Source: Scatosoma sp045576335
GTDB taxonomy: Bacteria > Bacillota > Clostridia > Christensenellales > Borkfalkiaceae
Reading direction: 5' to 3'
NCBI GenBank assembly: GCA_045576335.1
Contig: JAZNGH010000025.1
Coordinates: 1 to 21,677 of the forward strand
DNA length: 21,677 bases
Shown: in pieces, positions 5,844 to 13,900 of the stretch
How the letters are laid out: every line of letters begins with the position of its first letter
How positions within the stretch are numbered: position 1 is the stretch's first letter
The notes under the pieces: model-generated
The model's input: the letters and a program-made list of their open reading frames with translations, nothing else
Told to the model about the DNA's origin: nothing
The model's database searches: none
Translations under genes and position numbers: made by a program

Positions 5844-6673
5844 CATTTCTTGCGGTAAGCTTTGGGGGTTATCTTTTTGATATCCTTAAACGTCTTGATA
5901 AAATAACTCAAATCGTTAAAGCCACAGTCAAAGGCGATTTGCGTGATGCTCATATCCGTTCCGAGCAGCTTTCGCGCCGCCCGTTCTACGCGATAGGTGA
6001 GCAGATATTTTACGGGCGTCGTGCCCGTCATATTCTTGAAAAACGAGCAAAAATATTTGGTGGATAAATCCGCTTCGCGCGCCATATCGTCGAGCGTGAT
6101 TTCCGAGGCGAAATTGTCGCGGATAAATTTGAGCACTTTTTTCAGCTTATAAATTTTCGCGGCGTCCTTATCCGCGTAATATTCCCGCGTAAAAAGCTCT
6201 TTTTGCTGCATAAGCCCGAAAAATTGCATCGCCAGCCCCAACGCCTGAAAGGTAAAGCCCTTTTTTTGCTCGTACATAGCCTGCATAAGCGCGCAAACGG
6301 CGGCTTTGGATTCCTCGTCCTCAATGCGTTCGGGCAGGGAAAAATGACGGGATAAAATATCGTCGATAAACAAATCGCATTGGTCGTTTCCCGTTTTTAA
6401 GAACGCGGGATTGAAAACCAAACATTCGTATTCGCAATTTTTGGGCGTTGCGCCGTGTATCACCTCGCTGTTGACGAAAAGTACGTCGCCCGCTTTGGCG
6501 GGAAAGTTCTTGTTGTCCAAGGTCACCGACAGCTCGCCTTTAATTACGTGGATAAGCTCTGTGAAAGTATGCCAATGGAACGCCATTTTATAGCGCGGGT
6601 GGCTCTTGTCCAGCCGATAAAATCCGAAAGGAAAATCGACCGTTCCGTGCTGTTTTATCTCGTTTAAGCTCAT
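5843..6673 (-). CDS. AraC-family transcription regulator (second)
   Basis: A 276-aa regulator with an N-terminal cupin sensor (His33, His35, Glu39 in AFHWHTFTEL, then AGDVLFVNSEVIHG ending near residue 74) and a C-terminal HTH_18 region (about 178-276) that contains ITLDDMAREADLSTKYF and the signature GFNDLSYFIKTFKDIKKITPKAY. GGAGC sits 6 to 7 bases before ATG 6673. It is divergent from fucU, with the two promoters overlapping, so it most likely controls the fucU-hydrolase-fucI operon; the inducer would be a fucose-like sugar or its product (inference). It is only distantly similar to the first AraC protein at 1592-2452, so the two loci sense different signals. Confidence 0.93.
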   Translation of the reverse strand: MSLNEIKQHGTVDFPFGFYRLDKSHPRYKMAFHWHTFTELIHVIKGELSVTLDNKNFPAKAGDVLFVNSEVIHGATPKNCEYECLVFNPAFLKTGNDQCDLFIDDILSRHFSLPERIEDEESKAAVCALMQAMYEQKKGFTFQALGLAMQFFGLMQQKELFTREYYADKDAAKIYKLKKVLKFIRDNFASEITLDDMAREADLSTKYFCSFFKNMTGTTPVKYLLTYRVERAARKLLGTDMSITQIAFDCGFNDLSYFIKTFKDIKKITPKAYRKK

Positions 6674-6710
6674 ATTTTGCTCCGACAGGAAAATAATTAT
6701 ACTTTTTATT

Positions 6711-6740
6711 ATTATATCACAAGTAATTTACTTTTTTCAA
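6711..6740 (-). promoter_or_regulatory. Promoter of the second AraC gene
   Basis: Read leftward: TTGAAA (6740-6735), 18-base spacer ending in TGA, TATAAT (6716-6711), i.e. an extended -10. It overlaps head-on with the fucU promoter region. Confidence 0.65.
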
Positions 6741-6749
6741 GTATATAAT
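6720..6749 (+). promoter_or_regulatory. fucU promoter region with CAAGTA repeats
   Basis: TATAAT lies at 6744-6749, but the -35 position (around 6721-6726) holds AAGTAA, far from consensus, as expected for an activator-dependent promoter. CAAGTAA (6720-6726) and CAAGTAT (6738-6744) are direct repeats 18 bp apart, and AAGTAATTTACTT (6721-6733) is a palindrome. These are candidate sites for the divergent AraC protein; the assignment is weak. Confidence 0.4.
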
Positions 6750-6785
6750 TATAAATAAGAAAACTTTTTTTGTGAGGTGGAGAAA

Positions 6786-7205
6786 ATGTTAAAAGGTATT
6801 CCCAAAATCCTTTCGCCCGAGCTTTTGAAGATTCTCGCGGAGATGGGTCACGGCGACGAAATCGTGATCGCGGACGGGAATTTCCCCAGCGAAACGAACG
6901 GAAAGCGGGTCGTGCGCGCGGACGGTCACGGCGGCGTGGAAATTTTGAAGGCGGTGCTTTCGCTCATTCCGCTCGATACGTACGCCGACGAGAATTTTCT
7001 GTTGATGCAGACCAAGCCCGAAGAGCCTACGCCGACCATTTGGGCGGAATACGAGGCGGTTGCCAAAGCGGCGGACGATAACTTGCGTATGGGGCAGATA
7101 GAACGCTTTGCGTTTTACGAACGCGCGAAAAACGCGTACGCGGTGATCGCGACGGGCGAGAGCGCGATTTATGCGAACATTATCGTTAAAAAGGGTGTTA
7201 TATGA
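6786..7205 (+). CDS. fucU: RbsD/FucU-family sugar mutarotase (L-fucose mutarotase)
   Basis: A 139-aa protein that interconverts alpha and beta anomers of L-fucose (family role), supplying the form the isomerase uses. The FucU version of the family is clear: LSPELLKILAEMGHGDEIVIAD (written in two parts: LSPELLKILAEM and GHGDEIVIAD, His22, Asp30), VRADGHG, SLIPLDTY, and the C-terminal IERFAFYERAK plus VIATGESAIYANII. The start is ATG 6786 with GAGGTGGAG just before it; an upstream GTG at 6777 is part of that ribosome binding site. The stop codon overlaps the next gene in ATGA (7202-7205), so the two are translationally coupled, and fucI follows, confirming a fucose-type pathway. Confidence 0.93.
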   Translation: MLKGIPKILSPELLKILAEMGHGDEIVIADGNFPSETNGKRVVRADGHGGVEILKAVLSLIPLDTYADENFLLMQTKPEEPTPTIWAEYEAVAKAADDNLRMGQIERFAFYERAKNAYAVIATGESAIYANIIVKKGVI

Positions 7206-7873
7206 GAACGGAAGAATTTGTGTTTAACGGGTATACGGCAACCGTGATTTTGCCCGAAAAGCCCAACGGGAAATGGATTTGGAAAACGGAATTTTTATAC
7301 GCGTTCGATCAGGCGGAGGTCGCGCTTTGCGAAAGGGGATATACCCGCGTGTATTATCAAATCAGCGACAAATACGGCAGCTACAACGCCGTTCGCTTGA
7401 TGCACGCCTTTCATTTGTTCGTGACGGAAAAATACGGCTTGGAGAAAAAGCCCTGCCTGTTCGGTTTTTCCCGCGGGGGCTTGTACGCGTTCAATTACGC
7501 GCTGTTTTATCCCGAGTACGTAAGCAAGGTGTATCTGGACGCGCCCGTTTTGGATATGAAAACTTGGCCGCCCGAGGGCAGCGTAGAGCGGGGGCAGGTA
7601 TACGACGAATACGGTTTGAACGCGGAAACGTTCCAAACGTTCAAGGGCAATCCTATCGACAATTTAAGAGAATTTTTCTCTTTGGGTATTCCGCTTATGG
7701 TCGTGGCGGGCGCGGTGGATTCCGTCGTGCCTTTTGACAAGAACGCGGGAAAGCTGCTCGCCTATTGCGAGCAAAACGGCGTAAAAGTAAAGCAGGTGGT
7801 AAAGCCTTTGTGCGACCATCACCCGCACTCGCTACAAGACGTTACGCCGATTATTCAATTTATCGAAAATTAA
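7202..7873 (+). CDS. Alpha/beta hydrolase between fucU and fucI
   Basis: A 223-aa alpha/beta-hydrolase-fold protein. The nucleophile elbow GFSRGG puts the catalytic Ser at residue 90. The acid is probably Asp173 (AGAVDSVVP) and the base one of the histidines in CDHHPH (His206, 207 or 209). There is no signal peptide or lid insertion, so it is a small cytoplasmic esterase/lactonase-sized enzyme. It starts inside the fucU stop codon and ends 18 bases before fucI, so it is an integral member of the operon. A job in deacylating a sugar ester or opening a sugar lactone before isomerisation fits the context, but this is inference; the sequence alone gives only the fold. Confidence 0.88.
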   Translation: MRTEEFVFNGYTATVILPEKPNGKWIWKTEFLYAFDQAEVALCERGYTRVYYQISDKYGSYNAVRLMHAFHLFVTEKYGLEKKPCLFGFSRGGLYAFNYALFYPEYVSKVYLDAPVLDMKTWPPEGSVERGQVYDEYGLNAETFQTFKGNPIDNLREFFSLGIPLMVVAGAVDSVVPFDKNAGKLLAYCEQNGVKVKQVVKPLCDHHPHSLQDVTPIIQFIEN

Positions 7874-7891
7874 AATTTGGAGGGAAATATT

Positions 7892-9694
7892 ATGGCAAAA
7901 TCAAGATACGTAGGGAGCTATCCCGTAATCGGTATTCGTCCTACAATCGACGGCAGAAGAGGACCGCTTAAAGTGCGTGAAAGCCTTGAAGTACAGACGA
8001 TGAATATGGCGAAAAGCGCGGCGAAACTCATTCAAGAAAATGTGTTCTATTCCAACGGCGAGCCCGTGAAGGTTGTTATCGCGGACACGACGATTGGGCG
8101 CGTTGCGGAGGCGGCGGCTTGCGCGGACAAGTTCAAGAAAGAGGGCGTGGATATCACGATTACCGTAACGCCCTGCTGGTGCTACGGCTCGGAAACGATG
8201 GATATGGACCCGATGACGATCAAAGCGGTTTGGGGCTTTAACGGCACGGAACGCCCCGGCGCGGTTTACCTTGCGGCGGTTTTGGCGGGTCACGCACAAA
8301 AGGGCTTGCCTGCGTTCGGTATCTACGGCCACGACGTGCAGGACTTGGACGACACCTCTATCCCTTGCGACGTTGCGGAAAAGCTGTTGCGCTTCTCCCG
8401 TGCAGCGGTTGCGGTCGCGACTATGCGCGGTAAATCGTATTTGCAAATCGGCTCTATCTGTATGGGTATTGCAGGCTCTATCGTCAACGTCGAGCTGTTC
8501 GAGGAATACCTTGGGATGCGCGTGGAAAGCGTGGACGAAGTGGAAATTATCCGCCGAATGACGGAGGGTATTTACGACGAGAAAGAATATCAAAAGGCAC
8601 TCGCTTGGGTAAAAGCGAAATGCAATCCCGACTTTGACAAAAACCCGCCCGAGCTCCAACGCACGGCAGAGCAAAAGGAAAAGGACTGGGAATTCACGGC
8701 GAAGATGGCGTGCATTATCAAGGATTTGATGAACGGCAATCCCAACCTTCCCGAAGGCGCGGAGGAAGAAGCGGTTGGTCACAACGCGATTGCGGCGGGC
8801 TTCCAAGGACAAAGACAGTGGACGGATTTTTATCCCAACTGTGATTTCCCCGAAAGTATTTTGAACTCCACGTTCGACTGGAATGGCGCGAGAGAACCGT
8901 ACGTTTTGGCAACGGAGAACGATACCTTAAACGGCGTATGTATGCTGTTTATGAAATTGCTCACGGGCAGAGCACAAATCTTTGCGGACGTAAGAACGTA
9001 CTGGTCGGGCGACGCAATCAAGCGCGTAACGGGCTATGAAATCGAGGGCAAGGCAAAGGAAGCGGACGGCTTTATCCACCTTATCAACTCGGGTGCGGCT
9101 TGCGTGGACGCTTGCGGCGAGGTCAAGGACGAGAACGGCAACGCCGTTATGAAGAAATGGTGGGAAATGACGGACAAGGATATCGATACCTGTATGGCAG
9201 CAACCACTTGGCCGTACGCCGACCTTGGGTATTTCAGAGGCGGCGGGTATTCCTCCCGTTTCGTAACGCGTGCGGAAATGCCTTGCACCATGATAAGACT
9301 GAATATGGTAAAAGGGCTTGGTCCCGTAATGCAGATTGCCGAGGGCTGGACGGTTTCCGTTCCCGATGAGGTCACGCATAAGCTTTGGAAGAGAACGGAC
9401 TATACGTGGCCTTGCACTTGGTTTGCACCGCGTTGCAACGGCAAGGGCGCGTTCAAGACGGCGTACGACGTTATGAACAACTGGGGCGCAAACCACGGCG
9501 CAATTTCGTATGGACATATCGGCGCGGATTTGATCACTATGTGTTCTATGCTCCGTATCCCCGTATGTATGCACAACGTGGACGAGGACAAAATCTACCG
9601 TCCCGCGGCTTGGAATGCGTTCGGTATGGACAAGGAAGGGCAGGATTACAGAGCTTGTCAAGCGTACGGACCGCTTTACAAAACGATTAAATAA
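7892..9694 (+). CDS. fucI: L-fucose isomerase
   Basis: At 600 aa it matches the family length (about 590). FucI converts L-fucose to L-fuculose, and D-arabinose to D-ribulose, using Mn2+. The expected metal and catalytic residues are present by alignment to the E. coli enzyme: Glu342 in ATENDTLNG, Asp366 in FADVRTYW and His535 in NWGANHGA, followed by YGHIGADLI. The N-terminal start PVIGIRPTIDGRRGPLKVRE is also characteristic. ATG 7892 follows GGAGGG (7879-7884); an in-frame TTG at 7877 overlaps that site. It is the last gene of the AraC-divergent operon, ending at a strong terminator. No fuculose kinase or aldolase is in the window, so later steps lie elsewhere. Confidence 0.96.
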   Translation: MAKSRYVGSYPVIGIRPTIDGRRGPLKVRESLEVQTMNMAKSAAKLIQENVFYSNGEPVKVVIADTTIGRVAEAAACADKFKKEGVDITITVTPCWCYGSETMDMDPMTIKAVWGFNGTERPGAVYLAAVLAGHAQKGLPAFGIYGHDVQDLDDTSIPCDVAEKLLRFSRAAVAVATMRGKSYLQIGSICMGIAGSIVNVELFEEYLGMRVESVDEVEIIRRMTEGIYDEKEYQKALAWVKAKCNPDFDKNPPELQRTAEQKEKDWEFTAKMACIIKDLMNGNPNLPEGAEEEAVGHNAIAAGFQGQRQWTDFYPNCDFPESILNSTFDWNGAREPYVLATENDTLNGVCMLFMKLLTGRAQIFADVRTYWSGDAIKRVTGYEIEGKAKEADGFIHLINSGAACVDACGEVKDENGNAVMKKWWEMTDKDIDTCMAATTWPYADLGYFRGGGYSSRFVTRAEMPCTMIRLNMVKGLGPVMQIAEGWTVSVPDEVTHKLWKRTDYTWPCTWFAPRCNGKGAFKTAYDVMNNWGANHGAISYGHIGADLITMCSMLRIPVCMHNVDEDKIYRPAAWNAFGMDKEGQDYRACQAYGPLYKTIK

Positions 9695-9701
9695 AAAAAC
9701 G

Positions 9702-9730
9702 GCTCGCTTCTTTAAGAAGCGAGCTTTTTT
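9702..9730 (+). terminator. Terminator of the fuc operon
   Basis: Stem GCTCGCTTC (9702-9710) / GAAGCGAGC (9716-9724), loop TTTAA, followed by six T. Confidence 0.93.
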
Positions 9731-9732
9731 AA

Positions 9733-9761
9733 TTGACAAATGAAAACGGTTGTGCTACAAT
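9733..9761 (+). promoter_or_regulatory. Promoter of the AEC transporter, cre-like spacer
   Basis: TTGACA (9733-9738), 17-base spacer and TACAAT (9756-9761) preceded by TGC form a strong extended promoter three bases after the upstream terminator. The spacer holds TGAAAACGGTTGTG (9741-9754), which fits the first 12 positions of the CcpA cre pattern (TGAAANCGNTTNCA) but not the final CA. Repression by CcpA is possible, not shown. Confidence 0.75.
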
Positions 9762-9782
9762 ACATTCGTTTGAGGTGAAAGT

Positions 9783-10748
9783 ATGGAAACGTTTGCGCCG
9801 ATATTTTCGCAAATGATATTTTTGTTTGCGTTTATCATAATCGGATTTATTTTGGTAAAATGGAAATTTATTCCCGAAAATTCCTCGCAAGTATTGTCGC
9901 GCTTGGAAACGCTGTTGTTTATTCCCGCGCTGATGATGGGAATGTTTTTGCAAAATTGCACGGTAGAACGCATAGAAACTATGTGGAAGCTCCTCTTGTC
10001 GGGCTTTATCGTCGTTGCGGTTTTGATACCGCTTTCCTTCTTTTTGGCGAAGCTTTGCTATAAGGAAGCGTATTTGCAAAAGATAACGACGTACGGTTTG
10101 GCGTTTTCCAACTTTGCATATATGGGGAATGCAATCGTGGAGGCGGTTTTTCCCGCTATGTACGCCGATTATCTCGTGTTTTGTCTGCCGCTGTGGCTGT
10201 TGATTAACGCGTGGGGTATCCCCGTGCTCCTCATTTCCAACGCAAGCGGGAAAAGGGCGACGGTTAAGGATAGCTTGAAAAATCTCGTCAATCCTATGCT
10301 GATTGCGTCGGCAATCGGGATTGTGTTGGGACTTACGGGCTGGGGCAAGCTGTTGCCTACGCCGATTACGAACGTTATCACCGTTTCGGGGAATTGTATG
10401 TCGCCCGTTGCTATGCTTTTGACGGGTATGCTGCTTGGGAAGCTGGATATTTTGGCTTTGCTCAAAAAATGGCGTATTTACATAGTGTCGGCAATCAAAC
10501 TGATTGCGTATCCGCTCCTGTTTATCGGCGTATTTTTGCTGTTGCCGAGAGGGGATTTTATCACGGAAACGTTTTTGAAATGCGCGCTTTGCGTGGCGGC
10601 AATGCCTATGGGCTTAAACGCAATCGTCGTGCCCGCGGGGTATGGGCAGGATTCGTCGGATGCGGCGGCAATGGCACTCGTGTCGCATATCCTATCCATA
10701 GTGACCATTCCTCTAATGTTTATGCTTTTACAAAATTTGGTACTTTGA
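9783..10748 (+). CDS. AEC (auxin efflux carrier) family transporter
   Basis: A 321-aa integral membrane protein with about ten hydrophobic segments in two halves joined by a polar loop near residues 150-170 (SNASGKRATVKDSLKN). Family marks are LEAN-like loops around Asn110-Asn116 (SNFAYMGNAI) in the first half, MSPVAMLLTGMLLG in the second, and the C-terminal block NAIVVPAGYGQDSSDAA. AEC proteins carry organic acids, amino acids or other anions; the substrate cannot be told from sequence. Its own promoter and terminator make it a separate transcription unit, though its place between fucI and the surface protease suggests a role in export or uptake of a product of the sugar pathway (weak inference). 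GAGGTGA precedes ATG 9783. Confidence 0.9.
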   Translation: METFAPIFSQMIFLFAFIIIGFILVKWKFIPENSSQVLSRLETLLFIPALMMGMFLQNCTVERIETMWKLLLSGFIVVAVLIPLSFFLAKLCYKEAYLQKITTYGLAFSNFAYMGNAIVEAVFPAMYADYLVFCLPLWLLINAWGIPVLLISNASGKRATVKDSLKNLVNPMLIASAIGIVLGLTGWGKLLPTPITNVITVSGNCMSPVAMLLTGMLLGKLDILALLKKWRIYIVSAIKLIAYPLLFIGVFLLLPRGDFITETFLKCALCVAAMPMGLNAIVVPAGYGQDSSDAAAMALVSHILSIVTIPLMFMLLQNLVL

Positions 10749-10759
10749 TTTTATCGAGG

Positions 10760-10798
10760 ACGGGCGCGGTTTTCTTTGGAAAACCTCGCCCGTTTTTT
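10760..10798 (+). terminator. Terminator of the AEC gene
   Basis: Outer stem ACGGGCG (10760-10766) / CGCCCGT (10787-10793), inner stem GGTTTTC (10768-10774) / GAAAACC (10779-10785), then a T tract. Confidence 0.92.
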
Positions 10799-10822
10799 CT
10801 TCACCAAACTTTCACGCATAAA

Positions 10823-10850
10823 TTATCGTTAGTTGGGGCAATAACGCTAA
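10823..10850. promoter_or_regulatory. Inverted repeat upstream of the protease promoter
   Basis: TTATCGTTAGTTG and CAATAACGCTAA form an imperfect inverted repeat around GGG (11 of 12 positions pair, with one bulged G and one mismatch). It ends 6 bases before the -35 at 10857, a usual place for a regulator site. The regulator is unknown. Confidence 0.45.
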
Positions 10851-10856
10851 AAAACC

Positions 10857-10885
10857 TTGACAAAAAGCGGGAATTATTATAAAAT
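10857..10885 (+). promoter_or_regulatory. Promoter of the surface protease gene
   Basis: TTGACA (10857-10862), 17-base spacer, TAAAAT (10880-10885). It gives a leader of about 75 bases carrying a small hairpin GGGTG (10912-10916) / CGCCC (10921-10925) with loop AAAA, and GGGAGG at 10959-10964, only 4 bases before ATG 10969. Confidence 0.7.
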
Positions 10886-10968
10886 ATATACATTATAATA
10901 GGGTTATTATGGGGTGAAAACGCCCTTATACACGAAAAGACAGATAAAAAATCTGTTCGGGAGGCTTT

Positions 10969-13900
10969 ATGAAAAAATCAACCAAACGTATTTTATGCAG
11001 CGTACTTTCGCTCGCCATGGTTTCGACGCTCGTCGTCGAAAATATCTTGCGCCCGTACGCCAGCGAAAGCGAGGGGACGGTGACGAACGCAAGCGTTTCT
11101 TTTAAGGAAGTAACGGGCGTTACGGATACCTCCGCGCTCCGCGCGCAAAATTTTAATAATCAGGTGTTGGAGGCGGATGACGTCGCGCCCACTTACGAAA
11201 CGCGAACGGTGATGGTCACGCTCAAAGGCGACTGTCTTGCGGAAGCGGCGGAAGAGGGTACGTCGGCGGCTACTTACGCACAAACCTTTTCGGGGCAAAA
11301 GACCCTTTCGGATATCCGCAAGGAGCAAAATGCGTTTTTGAAACAGCTCAAAGCCACGGGCATTTCCTTTAAGGAGGAAAGACGCTACAACACGCTTTTG
11401 AACGCGGTGGCAATCGAGGTGAACACCGAATACGCATCCCGTATCAAGGAAATGGCGAGCGTGGACAGCGTAGTCATCACGACGACGTACGCCGAGCCCG
11501 AAACGGTAGACGGAAAGCTGGACATTGAAAATCTTACCAACCTTACGAGCGTGTACGACACGGGTATTTACGACACCGACGATTACACGAGCGTAACGGA
11601 AACGGGCGATTTGGGCGAGGGTACGGTTATCGCGATTTTGGACACGGGCTTGGACTATACGCACGAAGCGTATCAACGCCAACCCCAAAATCCCATCTGG
11701 GACGCGGCAACGGTGCAAAATAAATTAAATACGCTCAATCTCCGCGCGGAAGAACACTCGAACGGGTTGGAGCTTGCCGACGTGTACGTCAGCTCTAAAG
11801 TACCGTTTGCGTACGACTATGCGGATAAAGACGCGGACGTATATCCCTCGTATTCCAACCACGGTACGCACGTTGCGGGTATTATCGGCGGCTACGCGGA
11901 AGCGGGCTATACGGATAAAGACGGCAACGCGGTCACGGACGCGGCGTTCCGCGGCGTCGTTCCCGACGCACAGCTCGTGATTTGTAAGGTATTTACGGAC
12001 GATTTGGACGACGAAGACCTCGGCGGCGCGGAAGCGGAGGACATTATCGCCGCCTTGGAGGATTGCGTAATGCTCGGCGTAGACGTTATCAATATGTCGC
12101 TGGGTACTTCTTGCGGCTTCTCTACGACGAACGACGGCGACGACGAGGGCGAAATGCTCAACGCCGTATACGAAAACATCAAAAAAGAGGGGATCAGCCT
12201 CGTTTGCGCGGCGAGCAACGATTACAGCTCGGGCTACGGCGGCGTGTTTGGTACGAACCTCAAAAGCAACCCCGATTCCAGCACCGTAGGCTCGCCCTCC
12301 ACCTTCGCTTCGGCGTTGTCGGTGGCAAGTATCAGCGGTCAGAAATCGCCGTATATGACGGCGGCGGCAGGCACGGAAAACGAATCGTACGTGTTCTTTG
12401 AAGAGGCACGCGACGAAAACGGCAGCCCTTACGAATTCGTGGAGCAAATGCTGGGCACGGAAAAAAATCAGCAGGGCAACTATGTCGTCAATGAAAAGGT
12501 GTTTGAATACGTGGTGATCGAAGGCACGGGCGCGCAAGGCGATTACAATTCCTCGCTCTTCAAAAACGCGAACGGCAGCTTTAACCGTATCGCGCTCGTA
12601 CGCCGCGGCGATTCGACTTTCCAAGAAAAGGTACAAATCGCCAAAATGATGGGCGCGGTCGCGATTATCGTTTACAACAACGTTTCGGGGCTTATCCGAA
12701 TGAACCTTGGCGAGGTCGAGAACCCCATTCCCGCTATCTCTATCGATATGGCGAGCGGGCTTTCCCTTGTTAAACTTGCAAAGGACGGCGAGAAGGGCGT
12801 CGTGGGTAAAATCACGATTAGCAGAAATACCGAAGCAGGTCCGTTTATGAGTGAATTCTCCTCTTGGGGACCTACGCACGATTTGAAATTGAAGCCCGAA
12901 ATCACCGCGCACGGCGGGGAAATCACCTCTACCGTTCCCGGCGGTTACGGCGAGCAGAGCGGTACGAGTATGGCTTCGCCGAATATGGCGGGCGTAATGG
13001 CGGTCGTTCGCAACTACGTAAAATCGCTCGTAAACAGCGAGGACGAGGGTATCAAAACCAAGATTACCGAGCTGCTTTACACGAACGGCGCGTTGGATAA
13101 CGTAAAGCTCAACCGTCTTGCAAATCAGCTGATTATGAGCACGGCGACGACGGTGCGCGATACGGGCGGCAGACCGTACTCGCCCAGAAAGCAGGGCGCG
13201 GGGCTTGGCAGTCTTTCCAACGTCATAGAAAAAACGACGGCGTTCCTTTCCGTGGACAGCGCGGAGGCGGATTACCGTCCCAAGCTGGAAATCGGGGACG
13301 ACCCCGAAAAATCTGACACCATCTCGCACGAAAAGCTTACCTTTAAGGTGACCAACTTCGGCTCGTCTACGCTGTATTTCAAAACGGACTATCTGTTCTT
13401 TACGGAAACGGTTTCCCAAGACGGGCTTGCGGTGGCTGAGCAAGCGTATATGCTTGACGACGCGCCTGCAACTTGGTATAAAAACGGCACGGAAATTGCC
13501 AAAAACGCGGTGATTGCGGTGGCGGCAGGGGAAACGGTGGAAATCGGCGCGACGCTCCGTATGTCTGCTGACGAGCTTGAATATCTCAAAAACTTCCCCA
13601 ACGGTATGTATTTGGAGGGCTTCCTCAAACTGTTGTCGGTGGACGAAAGCGGCAATGCGTATGCGGGGCAATGCGATTTGAGCGTGCCCTTCCTCGGCTT
13701 CCACGGCGACTGGGAAACGTCGCCTATGCTTGATTTCACGGCGTACGAAGTAGCGGAAGAGGCGAAAGACCCCGCTATTAAAGAGGAAGAAAAAATCCAA
13801 GCAAGCGTTTGGGCTACGCAGCCGTTCTCGACCTATTACAACGAAAAATATATCCTGCCTATGGGTGGTTACGTCTATCTTTTGGACGAAAACGACGACC

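Noticed and set aside
10914..11105. 63-residue frame overlapping the protease start, possible leader peptide
   Set aside because: It has a GTG start without a convincing ribosome binding site, and most of it overlaps the protease signal peptide in another frame.
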